From positions 1-28,103 of the forward strand of contig DAIEST010000232.1 in the NCBI GenBank assembly GCA_027346125.1: a stretch of 28,103 bases of DNA, in the 5' to 3' direction. Origin of the DNA: Leptospirillum sp. (GTDB lineage: Bacteria > Nitrospirota > Leptospirillia > Leptospirillales > Leptospirillaceae). The position numbers were made by a program, and so were the translations under genes. How positions within the stretch are numbered: position 1 is the first letter of the stretch; each line of letters opens with the position of its first letter. A model generated the notes under the pieces. The model was not told where the DNA came from and ran no database searches. It saw only the letters and a program-made list of their open reading frames with translations. This document shows positions 14,601 through 21,474 of this stretch, one piece after another.

Positions 14601-16272
14601 CGACCAGGATTGGCATTGAGAGGTCCAGTCCCCTGGGGGTCTTGACCGTCTTGCCGAAATAGGAGCGGGGGCCCAGGACGATCCGGGGAGAGAAATGTTC
14701 CATTTCCCGTTCCCGGTCGATGGCCGGGTTGGTGACCACCGCCACCGATTCCTTGAAGAAGTCCGGTATGTTCTGTCTTTCCTTCGAAAGAATCGCCAGA
14801 GGTCCGTCGAATCCCAGGGAACCAATGGGCTCTGCGTTGGTTTGTGCGAAAAAATGGGCCATCTCGTGGTCGTCGGTGGAGAATCCGAAGGGGTGCCAGA
14901 GGGAAGAGACAGGCCGGGGCGCGGAAAAGGCTGTTTCGGGGAGCCCCAGAATCCTGTGGACTGAAATACGGTCGGAGCCGTCGGGAACGGCGTAAGAGGG
15001 AATTTCCGGATGGAACCGGTCGATAAACCGTTCGTAGAGACATTCCTGGATTTCCGGGTATGAAAGGGTCCTGATCGCTCCTTCGTCCAGCAGGAATGCG
15101 ACTTTTTCCCCCGGAGAGAACGGTTTGGGCTGGGAGGTCATCTGGCTTGAACGGATCACCCCCCGTTCTGACGAGATGATGAACTGGTCGCGGGTTTCGA
15201 AAAGCCACATTGGACGAAGACCCAGCGCATCGACCGAAAAAACGACTTCTTTCCCGTATCGGGCGATGATCGCTGCCGGTCCCTGCGCGAGGGGGCCCAG
15301 GAATCGCCGGTAAAGGAAGTACATCTGGCGCCTGGACTCTTCAAGGCTCGCAATGATGTGGGTGATGGGCGGAAAGACGATTTCCATGGCTTCCATGAGA
15401 GAGAAGCCGAACTGGACCATCAGTCCTTCGATCGTCCTGTCGAGATCCTGCGAATCGCTCCCTCCCTTGACCGGAGGGATTCCCAGCATGGCGGATTCCC
15501 GGCGGAGCTTGTCGATCGTGTTGATCTCTCCGTTATGGCCCAGGACGGAGAATGGCTGGACGCGCTCGGTGACGGACAGCGTGTTGGTCGAATAGCGGCT
15601 GTGGGCGAGCACGACCCCCGATTTGAGGAGCGGATCCTGGAAGTCCAGGAATGTATCCGCCAGGACATAACTCGTCCCTTTTACCTTGTAGACGACGACG
15701 TCGGGGGAAAGGGAGCCGATGTGGATCTCTTTCTCTTTTTCCATGTCCACCTTGGCCCAGAAGGCTGCCGTCCGGGCATCCCTGTCCGGATGTGTCAGCA
15801 GTCCGATCTGCCAGAACAGCGGTTCCTGTGTGCCGGAGTCCGAATGGACACGGATGACTTGGCCCTTCCTGAGGCAAAGCACGTCGAATCCGTTCTTTTC
15901 AAACTGGCGGGCCAGCGTCTCCCGGATCGCTCCTTCGGGGCCGTGCGGGGTATAGACATGGGCAACCACGAACCGGGGATCCCTGGCAAGCTCCGGGTCC
16001 CTGTCTTCCTTGGACAGCCATCGCTGCCAGAGCGTGCGGGGAATGTCCATCTGGATCCCGCATCCGTCTCCTTCGTTCCGGATCTGGCCTGCGCGATGTT
16101 CCATCATCTGAAGCCCGGAAAGGGCCTGCTGGACGGTGGCGTGGGTGGCAATTCCATTGCGGGAAAGAACGGCTATGACCGCACATGCGTCATGTTCCTG
16201 ATCGGCAAAGGGACCGGTCAGTCCCTCGTTCCATGCGGGTGACCCTGAAGGGTCTATGGGGTAGTTTTTCAT
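11692..16272 (-). CDS. gltB: Glutamate synthase, large subunit (GltB)
   Basis: This enzyme transfers the amide of glutamine to 2-oxoglutarate, giving two glutamates. The 1526-residue protein has the full GltB layout. First is an N-terminal class II glutaminase whose nucleophile would be Cys30 after removal of a 29-residue propeptide. Then come the central domain and the FMN/2-oxoglutarate domain, with PGEGGHLPGKKV and VSGFDGGTGAARM. The 3Fe-4S ligands are Cys1122, Cys1128 and Cys1133 in the exact CX5CX4C spacing. Last is the C-terminal glycine-rich beta-helix. The ATG at 16272 with AAGG upstream is preferred over the GTG at 16278. The glutaminase reads HRAGQIRNEGDGCG, where HRGG/GDGAG-type sequence is usual. 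No gltD small subunit lies next to it. The promoter at 16385-16414 gives a roughly 105-nt leader. Confidence 0.95.
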   Translation of the reverse strand: MKNYPIDPSGSPAWNEGLTGPFADQEHDACAVIAVLSRNGIATHATVQQALSGLQMMEHRAGQIRNEGDGCGIQMDIPRTLWQRWLSKEDRDPELARDPRFVVAHVYTPHGPEGAIRETLARQFEKNGFDVLCLRKGQVIRVHSDSGTQEPLFWQIGLLTHPDRDARTAAFWAKVDMEKEKEIHIGSLSPDVVVYKVKGTSYVLADTFLDFQDPLLKSGVVLAHSRYSTNTLSVTERVQPFSVLGHNGEINTIDKLRRESAMLGIPPVKGGSDSQDLDRTIEGLMVQFGFSLMEAMEIVFPPITHIIASLEESRRQMYFLYRRFLGPLAQGPAAIIARYGKEVVFSVDALGLRPMWLFETRDQFIISSERGVIRSSQMTSQPKPFSPGEKVAFLLDEGAIRTLSYPEIQECLYERFIDRFHPEIPSYAVPDGSDRISVHRILGLPETAFSAPRPVSSLWHPFGFSTDDHEMAHFFAQTNAEPIGSLGFDGPLAILSKERQNIPDFFKESVAVVTNPAIDREREMEHFSPRIVLGPRSYFGKTVKTPRGLDLSMPILVGGHVGTPLLEREAYRALATRNGIQLLEDLPLFFPMDHIRTISSTFREGEPLRDALKRIETEAVRHAEEGAEILIVDDAPATLEGRYWIEPSLTVATVDRALRKAPVSDGGPNLRRNLSIVAHAGSIRNLHDIIFYFAIGADAINPYLLLETSLTTLKGEPTGEADREQRIENVLLALKKGIEKVISTMGIHEMRGYGRLFSSIGLGLELQDLFSTPNFLGGEKVGLSLERLEQEARLRAPYFWGQKNDRLAKTYHLYPKVWKLAGDVANQKEPYSKYQDRLTQIETENPISLRHLLDLVPKGDKIPADQVDLGVGDHRYPFIISSMSFGSQGEVAYRAYAEAAEQMNIVCLNGEGGEILDLLGKYPKTRGQQIASGRFGVNIALLNSSNILEIKIGQGAKPGEGGHLPGKKVSQKVAKARRATPGVDLISPSNNHDLYSIEDLAQLIYELKTANPRARVAVKVPVIPGVGTIGIGIAKAGADIITVSGFDGGTGAARMHALKYVGLPVELGVTEVHRALLYAGLRDHVEIWADGGVKSSVDALKLMCLGANRIGFGTLPMVAIGCTICRECQMDTCHVGIATQIETEEQAEAHGLKRFVPRDYEFSVRQLVHFFTGMGEDLRRLVGELGVAKSQSIVGQTGYMIQPRHFDRIDLAPLLNPSTYNIEPEGFCGIGFDTAIPLTEKITEEVVRELRKRPSSVTVRIEGASSMDRNIGTHLSGVLYREYPGHPPVTVSINHGSVAGNGMGSFMKENMTIRITGGAQDGVGKGAINGRIVVLKARNESGRFVDGSVGKSLGYGAQGGTFLIQGDTDSRAGIRLSGAEMVIGGRITHPVDDRVGHLGIRANMKGFAFEYMTNGRAIVLGDPGPWICAGMTGGTVYLLLQPEWSFDLAAIKRRIAKGSRVVITTLKPEDARHIARLLREYHGEIAASGQEEESAWILSLLESDLFSRFVRIIPEAQQVEQTVSTE

Positions 16273-16384
16273 CTTCACCTTGTAAAGATCTGTCGTTGCT
16301 ATAATGGCTGTAAGTCGGTGCGACCGTTCCGGTCTTGAACTGGCGGGCTGTTAGGTCCGTATCCGTCTCCGGCAGCAAAGTTTG

Positions 16385-16414
16385 ATTATATCGGACACTT
16401 TCCCGGGCTTTCAA
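16385..16414 (-). promoter_or_regulatory. Sigma-70 promoter of gltB
   Basis: On the minus strand TTGAAA (16414-16409) and a consensus TATAAT (16390-16385) are separated by 18 nt. The predicted leader is about 105 nt. This is the best-matching housekeeping promoter in the window. Confidence 0.75.
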
Positions 16415-16660
16415 GGGAAAAAGGGGGAATTTTTCGATCGGCGATTCTCGGTTTGGGGCTGGGCGGGGGTTCTGTCCTGCGAGTGGGTCAAGTGACGGGG
16501 AATGAATTAAGGTTTCTTTAACAGTTTTCCTTTCAAGTATTCTCTACAATACAGGCGGCAATTAATTGCTGGTGGCATCATAGCCAGTCCGGCCCCAATA
16601 AGATTCTCACGGTGTCCTGCTTCAACAGCCCCGGTGTACCCTGGCTCTCATGACCTCGAC
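16415..16660. other. Intergenic region upstream of the gltB promoter, no gene seen
   Basis: Together with the following entries, this belongs to a 669-nt stretch without a credible protein gene between gltB and the first dehydrogenase. This part holds only an AT-richer patch around 16500-16570 with no clear promoter pair. The transition from chromosomal backbone to accessory DNA probably lies between about 16560 and 16660, judged from the sequence style and the intron-like end that follows. Confidence 0.5.
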
Positions 16661-16665
16661 TTCTC

Positions 16666-16737
16666 GAACCTCCCGGTGCGGACCCGCATGCGGGTGGTGT
16701 GGCGCAGGGGCTCGGCTCGACTGTCCCCTATGCCGAT
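16666..16737 (+). mobile_element. Relic of a group II intron 3' end (domains V-VI)
   Basis: The segment 16666-16699 folds like a bacterial intron domain V. ACCTCCCG pairs with CGGGTGGT (one mismatch), TGCG with CGCA around a GACC loop, and a two-base bulge (TG) sits on the 3' side as in domain V. It is followed by a domain VI-like hairpin, GCAGGGGC...GTCCCCTATGCC, and an end in CGAT, as I recall for the 3' ends of this intron type. There is no reverse transcriptase and nothing resembling domains I-IV upstream, so only a 3' fragment remains. Identification rests on remembered consensus and structure, not on a search. Confidence 0.5.
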
Positions 16738-16744
16738 CAAATGG

Positions 16745-16821
16745 AGACGGCTTTAGTCTATATCCCTTCGCGCAAATCTTGCTTCTCTTGTCTTGCTCTC
16801 ATCCTGGAACTGGGGATCCGG
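16745..16821 (+). repeat. Direct repeat, copy 1 (left of the accessory genes)
   Basis: This 77-bp stretch matches 22550-22623 in the same orientation. A 17-base block (16745-16761) and a 30-base block (16781-16810) are identical, and GGGATCCGG ends both copies, with a divergent 19-base middle. It starts 8 bp after the intron-like end. On the minus strand each copy contains ATGAGAGCAAGACAAGAGAA, a possible start of a lost gene (M-R-A-R-Q-E-K) that runs into stops shortly after. Confidence 0.8.
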
Positions 16822-16823
16822 TC

Positions 16824-16847
16824 GGCTGTGACCCATCAAACACAGCC
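16824..16847. repeat. Inverted repeat beside copy 1
   Basis: GGCTGTG (16824-16830) and CACAGCC (16841-16847) form a perfect 7-bp stem with a 10-nt loop, flanked on both sides by TCCGG. It has no T-run and its role is unknown. Confidence 0.4.
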
Positions 16848-16913
16848 AAATCCGGATACCCATAATTTTACCTTGGCCAGCTCGCTCTTGCCGTCAGGTA
16901 TCTGATCCAAAAT

Positions 16914-16936
16914 CAAAACTACAAGTCAAAGTTTTG
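16914..16936 (-). terminator. Terminator-like hairpin after the first dehydrogenase
   Basis: On the minus strand CAAAACT pairs with AGTTTTG around a 9-nt loop, about 11 nt past the dehydrogenase stop, followed by ATTTTGG. The stem is AT-rich and the T-run interrupted, so it is a weak candidate. Confidence 0.35.
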
Positions 16937-16947
16937 GAAAGCATGCC

Positions 16948-17955
16948 TTAGAAAGTAAGTGCAACTTTACCGAAATGGCCCCCTCTTTCAAGGTGGCCGA
17001 ATGCATCTCGGAAGTTTCTGACAGGAAAAGCTCGGTCGATCGGCGGACGAATTTGATAATGTTCCATAACGCGCGCAAGCGCCTCGAAGTCATGGCGATT
17101 CCCAGCAGTAGCAACCCGAATTGTTACGGCATGTCGTATTGCTTCAAATATATCGAACCGTACTTCTTCGCCAGCAGCATATCCAACTAGATGTACGACG
17201 CCACCATGACGTATCGCTGTAATAGAACGCCTGACTGAATCTGACCCCACAACATCCAATACAACGTCAGCACCAATCTTGTTTGTCAATTTCATCACTT
17301 GCTCGGGCCAAGTGTTGGATTTATCAACAATGACAGAGTGCGCGCCAAGTGAATGAAGGGGAGCTTCATTTTCGTCTCGGCGGGTGACTGCAATTGGTAA
17401 TGCTCCTGCTACTCGCGAAAACTGGAGTGCAACGAGCGAAACACCTCCTGTCCCTATCGTAACCACAACATCCCCTGGGCGTACTTGGCCATGTTCAAAG
17501 AGACAGTGCCATGCCGTCACGGCTGCTACCGGCAAGCTCGCGGCTTCAACGGGATCTAGATGCGAGGGAGCACGAACGGCTTCTTCTTCATGAACACAAA
17601 CAAGTTCAGCCATAACGCCGTCATTTGGACCACCCAGACGACGACGCAGCTTTTCTGGCGATGGTGGACCATCGATCCAATCAGGAAGATAGATTGGACA
17701 GGCAAGATCTCCAAGACGGAAACGAGTCACATTTGCCCCAATGGCGATAACTTCTCCTGCACCGTCCGAAATCGGGATGAGGGGTGGCTCGACCGCGGCG
17801 TGATAATGCCCACGGGCAATAGCGAGATCACGATAGTTAAGACTAAGAGCCATCATGCGCAAGACTACATCATGCGGCCCAGGCACCGGGTCCGCTCGCT
17901 CCTCTGGCAACAATGAATCTAGGGATATCCTATTTGTGTATACATACGCTTTCAT
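16948..17955 (-). CDS. Zinc-free medium-chain dehydrogenase/reductase (quinone oxidoreductase-like)
   Basis: This 335-residue protein of the MDR superfamily has a GroES-like N-terminal half (residues 1-150) and an NAD(P)-binding Rossmann half. The nucleotide loop is VVVTIGTGGVSLVALQFSR, followed by the acidic/basic switch region AVTRRDE. The catalytic zinc cysteine is absent: the equivalent site reads LSLNYRDLAIARG. There is no structural-zinc cysteine lobe. It is therefore a zinc-free reductase acting on quinones, enones or alcohols, with unknown substrate. The ATG has AAGGAG 8 nt upstream. Its base composition is visibly lower in GC than the second dehydrogenase and than the core genes. This suggests a different origin within the same accessory block. 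It shares motifs with the 338-residue protein, such as SDGAGEVIAIG. Confidence 0.88.
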   Translation of the reverse strand: MKAYVYTNRISLDSLLPEERADPVPGPHDVVLRMMALSLNYRDLAIARGHYHAAVEPPLIPISDGAGEVIAIGANVTRFRLGDLACPIYLPDWIDGPPSPEKLRRRLGGPNDGVMAELVCVHEEEAVRAPSHLDPVEAASLPVAAVTAWHCLFEHGQVRPGDVVVTIGTGGVSLVALQFSRVAGALPIAVTRRDENEAPLHSLGAHSVIVDKSNTWPEQVMKLTNKIGADVVLDVVGSDSVRRSITAIRHGGVVHLVGYAAGEEVRFDIFEAIRHAVTIRVATAGNRHDFEALARVMEHYQIRPPIDRAFPVRNFRDAFGHLERGGHFGKVALTF

Positions 17956-18077
17956 TCACAAGGCTCCTTGTCTCTGGTTAGCAGGAAAATGAAATCTCAG
18001 AATTCTGGATTCAAGGCAAATTCCAAGGCTGTTGGTCGGCGGCCCCTTCTTCTGTCCCGGGCTTAGAGCGTGCGCCA

Positions 18078-18383
18078 TCAGATTTTGTCGAGGTCTTCGA
18101 TACCCGTCTTGACGTCCCAGGCCAGCAGTTCGTACTGCGCGAATTTGTGTGTCGTGAATGGATCACGGTCGCGAATCTGATCGAGGGTCTCGGCGGCATT
18201 GGCATCTGGCACCCGCAACAGAAAGGCGCCACCAAAGTGCGGTTTTTCAGAGTTAAGCCATAGCACTGGCTGCGGTCTTAACTCCCGCCGACCGAAGCGA
18301 TTACGCTGCACAGCTGACTGTGGAAGATGACCGCGCAGCAGGTGTGTATGCGAATCGATCCATTGACATCCCTTGCCGGTCAC
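18078..18383 (-). pseudogene. YciI-like fragment with a replaced N-terminal half
   Basis: The frame overlaps the stop of the upstream dehydrogenase (GTGA), so it could be translated by coupling. Only its last 50 or so residues look like a YciI protein: HFGGAFLLRVPDANAAETLDQI, then RDRDPF and an ending in LLAWDVKTGIEDLDKI. The first half, including CQWIDSHTHLLRGH, does not resemble the family. The switch between the two parts coincides with a long inverted repeat at 18250-18284 that lies inside the frame. I read this as a gene that lost its 5' half during rearrangement. A short novel protein cannot be excluded. Confidence 0.5.
18250..18284. repeat. Long inverted repeat at the break in the YciI-like frame
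   Basis: GAGTTAAG (18250-18257) pairs with CTTAACTC (18277-18284). Inside it, AGCCA and TGGCT pair again around a short loop, giving an imperfect stem over all 35 bases. GTTAAGC within it matches the integron core pattern GTTRRRY, but no partner core at a suitable distance is seen. Confidence 0.55.
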
Positions 18384-19396
18384 GGCATACGAAGTACTAC
18401 CTTACCAAACCCCGAGCGCCCCTCAAAGTATTTGTATGCCGCGCGGAGCTCTTCGAAGTTGAACATCTTATCAACCACCGGGCGCAGCTTGTGCGCTGCC
18501 ATGGCCTTCACCATGGCCTCCAGGTTGGCGCGCGACCCCACGAAGCGCTTCCTGAGGATAGTCAGTGTGGGCCCGTACGCGCTGGCCGGCAGGACGATGC
18601 TGGACTGGGTCGCGCTTTTCCAGATCAGCACGACGATCTCGCTGTAACGCCCGGCGGCGATAAGCGACTGCTCCATCGTCGGGGGCCCCATCGTCTCCAC
18701 GACGAGGTCCACGCCTTCGCCGCCCGTGAGCTCGCGCACCGCCGTCCCCCACTGCGGCGTCCTCGCGTAGTTGATGACTTCGTCCGCGCCCAGCTCGCAT
18801 AGCCGGCGCGCCTTGGTATCGTTGGAGGTCGTGGCAATCACCCGGCTGCCCATCAGCTTGGCAAACTGCACGGCAAACAGCGAAACGTCGCCGGTGCCTA
18901 GGGTCAGCACGGTGCGCCCAGGCCGGGCGAACTCGCTGCCCGTCACCGAGCACCAAGCGGTCACCCCGGCGCAGCTCAGGCACGCGCCTTCTTCCCAAGA
19001 AAAATGGTCGGGCAGTTGCACCGCCCACTGTTCGTCGAGCACCGCGTACTCTGCGGCCATGCCGTCGAAGGTGCACCCTAGCTGGTCGCGCAAGTCGGGC
19101 GCCAGCCGTCCGTCGCGCCAGCGCGCAAAGTAGTTGCCGGTCACCCGGTCGCCCACCTTGAAGCGGGTCACGCTTGGTCCGATCGCTACCACCTCTCCGG
19201 CACCATCGCTCAGAGGAACAACCCCTGGCCTGCCGGGAATGGGATATGTCTGCTCGACGATCATGAGGTCGCGCCGATTGAGCGACGCGGCATGGACGCG
19301 CAAGACGATTTCGCCAGGGCCGGGTGTGGGAGCCGGATGCTCCCGCAGCACTACACCCTCAAAGCGGCCAGGTGCTTCCAAATGATATGCCCGCAT
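18380..19396 (-). CDS. Zinc-free medium-chain dehydrogenase/reductase, second copy
   Basis: This 338-residue MDR protein is related to the 335-residue one. It has SLNRRDLMIVEQ where a zinc enzyme would have its cysteine, SDGAGEVVAIGPSVTRFKVGDRV, then the Rossmann loop LTLGTGDVSLFAVQFAK and the KARRLCELGADEVINY segment typical of quinone oxidoreductase-like reductases. The loop carries Asp where a second Gly is common (GTGDVS). The ATG has GGAGG 5 nt upstream. It lies directly downstream of the AraC-type regulator on the same strand with a 128-nt gap. It is probably regulated by it. The DNA is GC-rich, unlike the first dehydrogenase. The substrate is unknown. Confidence 0.9.
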   Translation of the reverse strand: MRAYHLEAPGRFEGVVLREHPAPTPGPGEIVLRVHAASLNRRDLMIVEQTYPIPGRPGVVPLSDGAGEVVAIGPSVTRFKVGDRVTGNYFARWRDGRLAPDLRDQLGCTFDGMAAEYAVLDEQWAVQLPDHFSWEEGACLSCAGVTAWCSVTGSEFARPGRTVLTLGTGDVSLFAVQFAKLMGSRVIATTSNDTKARRLCELGADEVINYARTPQWGTAVRELTGGEGVDLVVETMGPPTMEQSLIAAGRYSEIVVLIWKSATQSSIVLPASAYGPTLTILRKRFVGSRANLEAMVKAMAAHKLRPVVDKMFNFEELRAAYKYFEGRSGFGKVVLRMP

Positions 19397-19524
19397 GTAT
19401 ACCTCCGCAGTTCATGGACACACCCGGCCGACGATCATCCGAGTGGGTCGAGACGGCTGGATTCTGTGCCCAATGCACTACGAATCGCTTGGTAAAAATT
19501 GCGACGGGGAGTTGCGGGTGCCGC

Positions 19525-20352
19525 TCAACGTTGAGTCAGCCCGCGTTTGCCGCGGGCCGATTCACGAAAGCGCTGCGGCGATGCGCCGGCCGCACGATGG
19601 AAGGCGTTCACGAAATTGGAGAGATCGCTGAAACCGACGTCCAGCGCGATGTCGGTTATGGACTGCTCGCCGTCAGCCAGCAGATAGGCTGCGCGCCGCA
19701 GACGGCACCGGATCAGGTACTGGTGGGGTGTGATGCCGATCACGTCGGTGAATACCCTCAGGAAATGGAACAGGCTCATGTCCGCGAGACCCGCCGCGGT
19801 TTGCAGGTCTATCGGATCGGCCGAATGCGTATCAATCCAGAGCGCAATTTCGACGACCCGTCGTCGGTGGCGCAGCGACGGCTCCCGTCGCAGTTCGCTG
19901 CGGTTGCACGCGACCGCAGCGAGCCGATGCGCGAGCAATACCCCGATCTCATCGAGCCCGACATCCGCCTTGCCTTCGACGGCCGATTGGGCCAACTCTC
20001 CCAGGACAACCAGCTCCGCGACGGGCGGAAGGTAATCAACGTCTACCGGGATCCGGGCGTGTCCCGTCGCGTCGGCAAGCTCGGGCGCGAATCGAAAGGA
20101 AAGTCCTATACCGCTGACGCCCGCCTCGTGCTCGCAGACATACTCGATACCCGGTCGGCCGACCAGCACGGACCCGGGCACCAAGTCAAAACCCCGACCC
20201 CATGGCCGGTAGAACATGCTGCCGCGGCGCACGTAGGCAATCGCCGGTTGCATGTGCATTCGGCCAATGTTGGTATCGCATTCGAAGGCGAGCACGGACA
20301 GCGAGGCAAAGTGTGCCAGCACCACGGGATCAGTTCTTTTGGACGATGACAA
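19525..20352 (-). CDS. AraC-family transcriptional regulator
   Basis: This 275-residue protein has an N-terminal cupin-like sensing region (about 1-150) and a C-terminal double helix-turn-helix (about 175-270). The first HTH is IDLQTAAGLADMSLFHFLRVF, and the second is SITDIALDVGFSDLSNFVNAF followed by the hallmark HRAAGASPQRFRE. The start is TTG at 20352 with GAGGAAGAG just upstream. An inverted-repeat cluster precedes it and may be its own operator. The stop codon lies in a perfect 12-bp palindrome CTCAACGTTGAG (19524-19535). The neighbouring dehydrogenase on the same strand is the obvious target. The inducer is unknown. Confidence 0.92.
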   Translation of the reverse strand: MSSSKRTDPVVLAHFASLSVLAFECDTNIGRMHMQPAIAYVRRGSMFYRPWGRGFDLVPGSVLVGRPGIEYVCEHEAGVSGIGLSFRFAPELADATGHARIPVDVDYLPPVAELVVLGELAQSAVEGKADVGLDEIGVLLAHRLAAVACNRSELRREPSLRHRRRVVEIALWIDTHSADPIDLQTAAGLADMSLFHFLRVFTDVIGITPHQYLIRCRLRRAAYLLADGEQSITDIALDVGFSDLSNFVNAFHRAAGASPQRFRESARGKRGLTQR

Positions 20353-20393
20353 GCTGCTCTTCCTCGATAATGAGTGGTATCAGAAACGCCGTA

Positions 20394-20430
20394 GTTACCG
20401 TGGTAACGAGTATATATTCCTATACACTCG
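20394..20430 (-). promoter_or_regulatory. Inverted-repeat cluster upstream of the AraC gene, possible operator
   Basis: GTTACC-GT-GGTAAC (20394-20407) is a 6-2-6 inverted repeat. It abuts a second, AT-rich one, CGAGTATATA with TATACACTCG (20407-20430, one G-T type mismatch). They lie 42-78 nt before the TTG start, where an autoregulator operator or promoter would be. The AT-rich arm contains TATA-like -10 candidates but no clear -35. Confidence 0.4.
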
Positions 20431-20433
20431 ATT

Positions 20434-20446
20434 GCAGGGTTCGTGC
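20434..20446 (-). other. Possible half attC site after the aldo/keto reductase
   Basis: On the minus strand, 12 nt after the reductase stop, GCACGAACCCTGC shares AACCCTGC with the matching point of both intact attC sites. No complementary right half with a GTTRRRY core follows; the AraC leader begins instead. It may be a truncated attC marking the end of the cassette series. Confidence 0.3.
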
Positions 20447-20458
20447 TCAATGTAAAGC

Positions 20459-21361
20459 TCAGGGGCGCGCCGATTTTGGCGCATCCCCTGGAGCGCCTTG
20501 TTGGGCAGCTTCTCGAATTATGGCAATCTCTTCTTGTTTCAGCCGAATCGCGCGCGCCGCGCAGTTTTCTTCCAGATGCTCGATGCTTGACGTTCCGGGA
20601 ATGAGTATGGTCTGGCCCGAAACCGCAAGGAGCCAAGCCAATGCTATTTGGGCGGGGGACGCGTTATACCGCGCTGCGATTGCGACGAGAGGGCTATCTG
20701 GTCGAGCCAGCGCACCCATTGCGAGTGGGAAATAAGGCAAGAAAGCAATTTGTTCTGACTCACAAAGATCCAGTACCCGTTGAGAAGCAAGATTTCCAAC
20801 GTTGTACATATTTTGAATTGCGGCAATCGGGGTCATTGTTTGCGCCTCCTTGATCTGCTCGACCGTTGCGCTACTCAGACCGATATGACCGATCTTGCCC
20901 TGTGCCTTGAGGTCGGTGAGGGCACCCAACGATTCCAGGAGCGGCACACCCGAGAGCGGGAGCATGCGACCATCGCCCAGCCGCAGATGGACTAAATGGA
21001 GCTGTTCAACACCGAGTTGTAACAGATTTGCCTCTACATCGGTGCGTATTTGTTCGGGGCGTGCATGCGGTTGCCAGCTTTGATCTTCACCGCGAGTCAC
21101 TCCGACTTTGGTGGAAATGAATAGCTGCGACGGGTAAGGCGAAAGGGCCTCGCGAATGAGTGCATTGGTCACCCCGGGCCCGTAATAGCCTGCGGTATCG
21201 ACAAGTTCAACCCCGAGATCCACGGCACGCTTGAGAACTGCGAGTGCCTTTGCTCGGTCCGTGGGTGGTCCCCACGCTTTCGGTCCTGTCAGGCGCATGG
21301 TTCCGAACCCCATGCGGGCGATACTGGTTCCGACTCCGATTGTGACAGTATTGATTGACAT
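20459..21361 (-). CDS. Aldo/keto reductase
   Basis: This is a probable NADPH-dependent carbonyl reductase of the AKR superfamily with a TIM-barrel fold. The family tetrad is visible: Asp in ELVDTAGYYGPG with its Tyr, Lys in FISTKVGV, and His in LHLVHLRLG. The cofactor-binding end is also present, ILIPGTSSIEHLEENCAA. A start at 21361 gives 300 residues with AGGTGAG 8 nt upstream; the alternative ATG at 21367 would be too close to that site. The gene starts about 30 nt after an attC site, the usual cassette arrangement. The attC expected at its own 3' end is reduced to a possible half-site. The substrate is unknown. Confidence 0.9.
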   Translation of the reverse strand: MSINTVTIGVGTSIARMGFGTMRLTGPKAWGPPTDRAKALAVLKRAVDLGVELVDTAGYYGPGVTNALIREALSPYPSQLFISTKVGVTRGEDQSWQPHARPEQIRTDVEANLLQLGVEQLHLVHLRLGDGRMLPLSGVPLLESLGALTDLKAQGKIGHIGLSSATVEQIKEAQTMTPIAAIQNMYNVGNLASQRVLDLCESEQIAFLPYFPLAMGALARPDSPLVAIAARYNASPAQIALAWLLAVSGQTILIPGTSSIEHLEENCAARAIRLKQEEIAIIREAAQQGAPGDAPKSARP

Positions 21362-21397
21362 GTTCATGACTCACCTGAGCTTAATAGTGGCTGAGAC

Positions 21398-21474
21398 GCC
21401 CAACGTCGACGCTCAATCGGCCTCGAAAGCGGGCGAAGCCCGCTGTAGTGGGTCGGCTGAGCGCAGGGTTAGGC
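21398..21474 (-). other. Integron attC site between the ABM and AKR cassettes
   Basis: On the minus strand the 77-bp site starts with core GCCTAAC (RYYYAAC) and ends with core GTTGGGC (GTTRRRY). Inner complementary boxes are CGCTCAG and TTGAGCG, and the centre is an imperfect palindrome around GCGGGCTTCGCCCGC. The ABM stop codon TAA lies inside the first core, as is typical of gene cassettes. Confidence 0.88.

Noticed and set aside
11578..14619. Plus-strand frame of 1013 codons opposite gltB
   Set aside because: The translation is rich in Asp/Gly/Pro/Arg with no family motif, and it lies entirely antisense to an unmistakable GltB and across its stop. It is a by-product of GC-rich codon bias.
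18250..18284. Third attC site within the YciI-like fragment
   Set aside because: One GTTAAGC core and a good hairpin are present, but no second core or inner boxes at attC distance. It is kept only as an inverted repeat.
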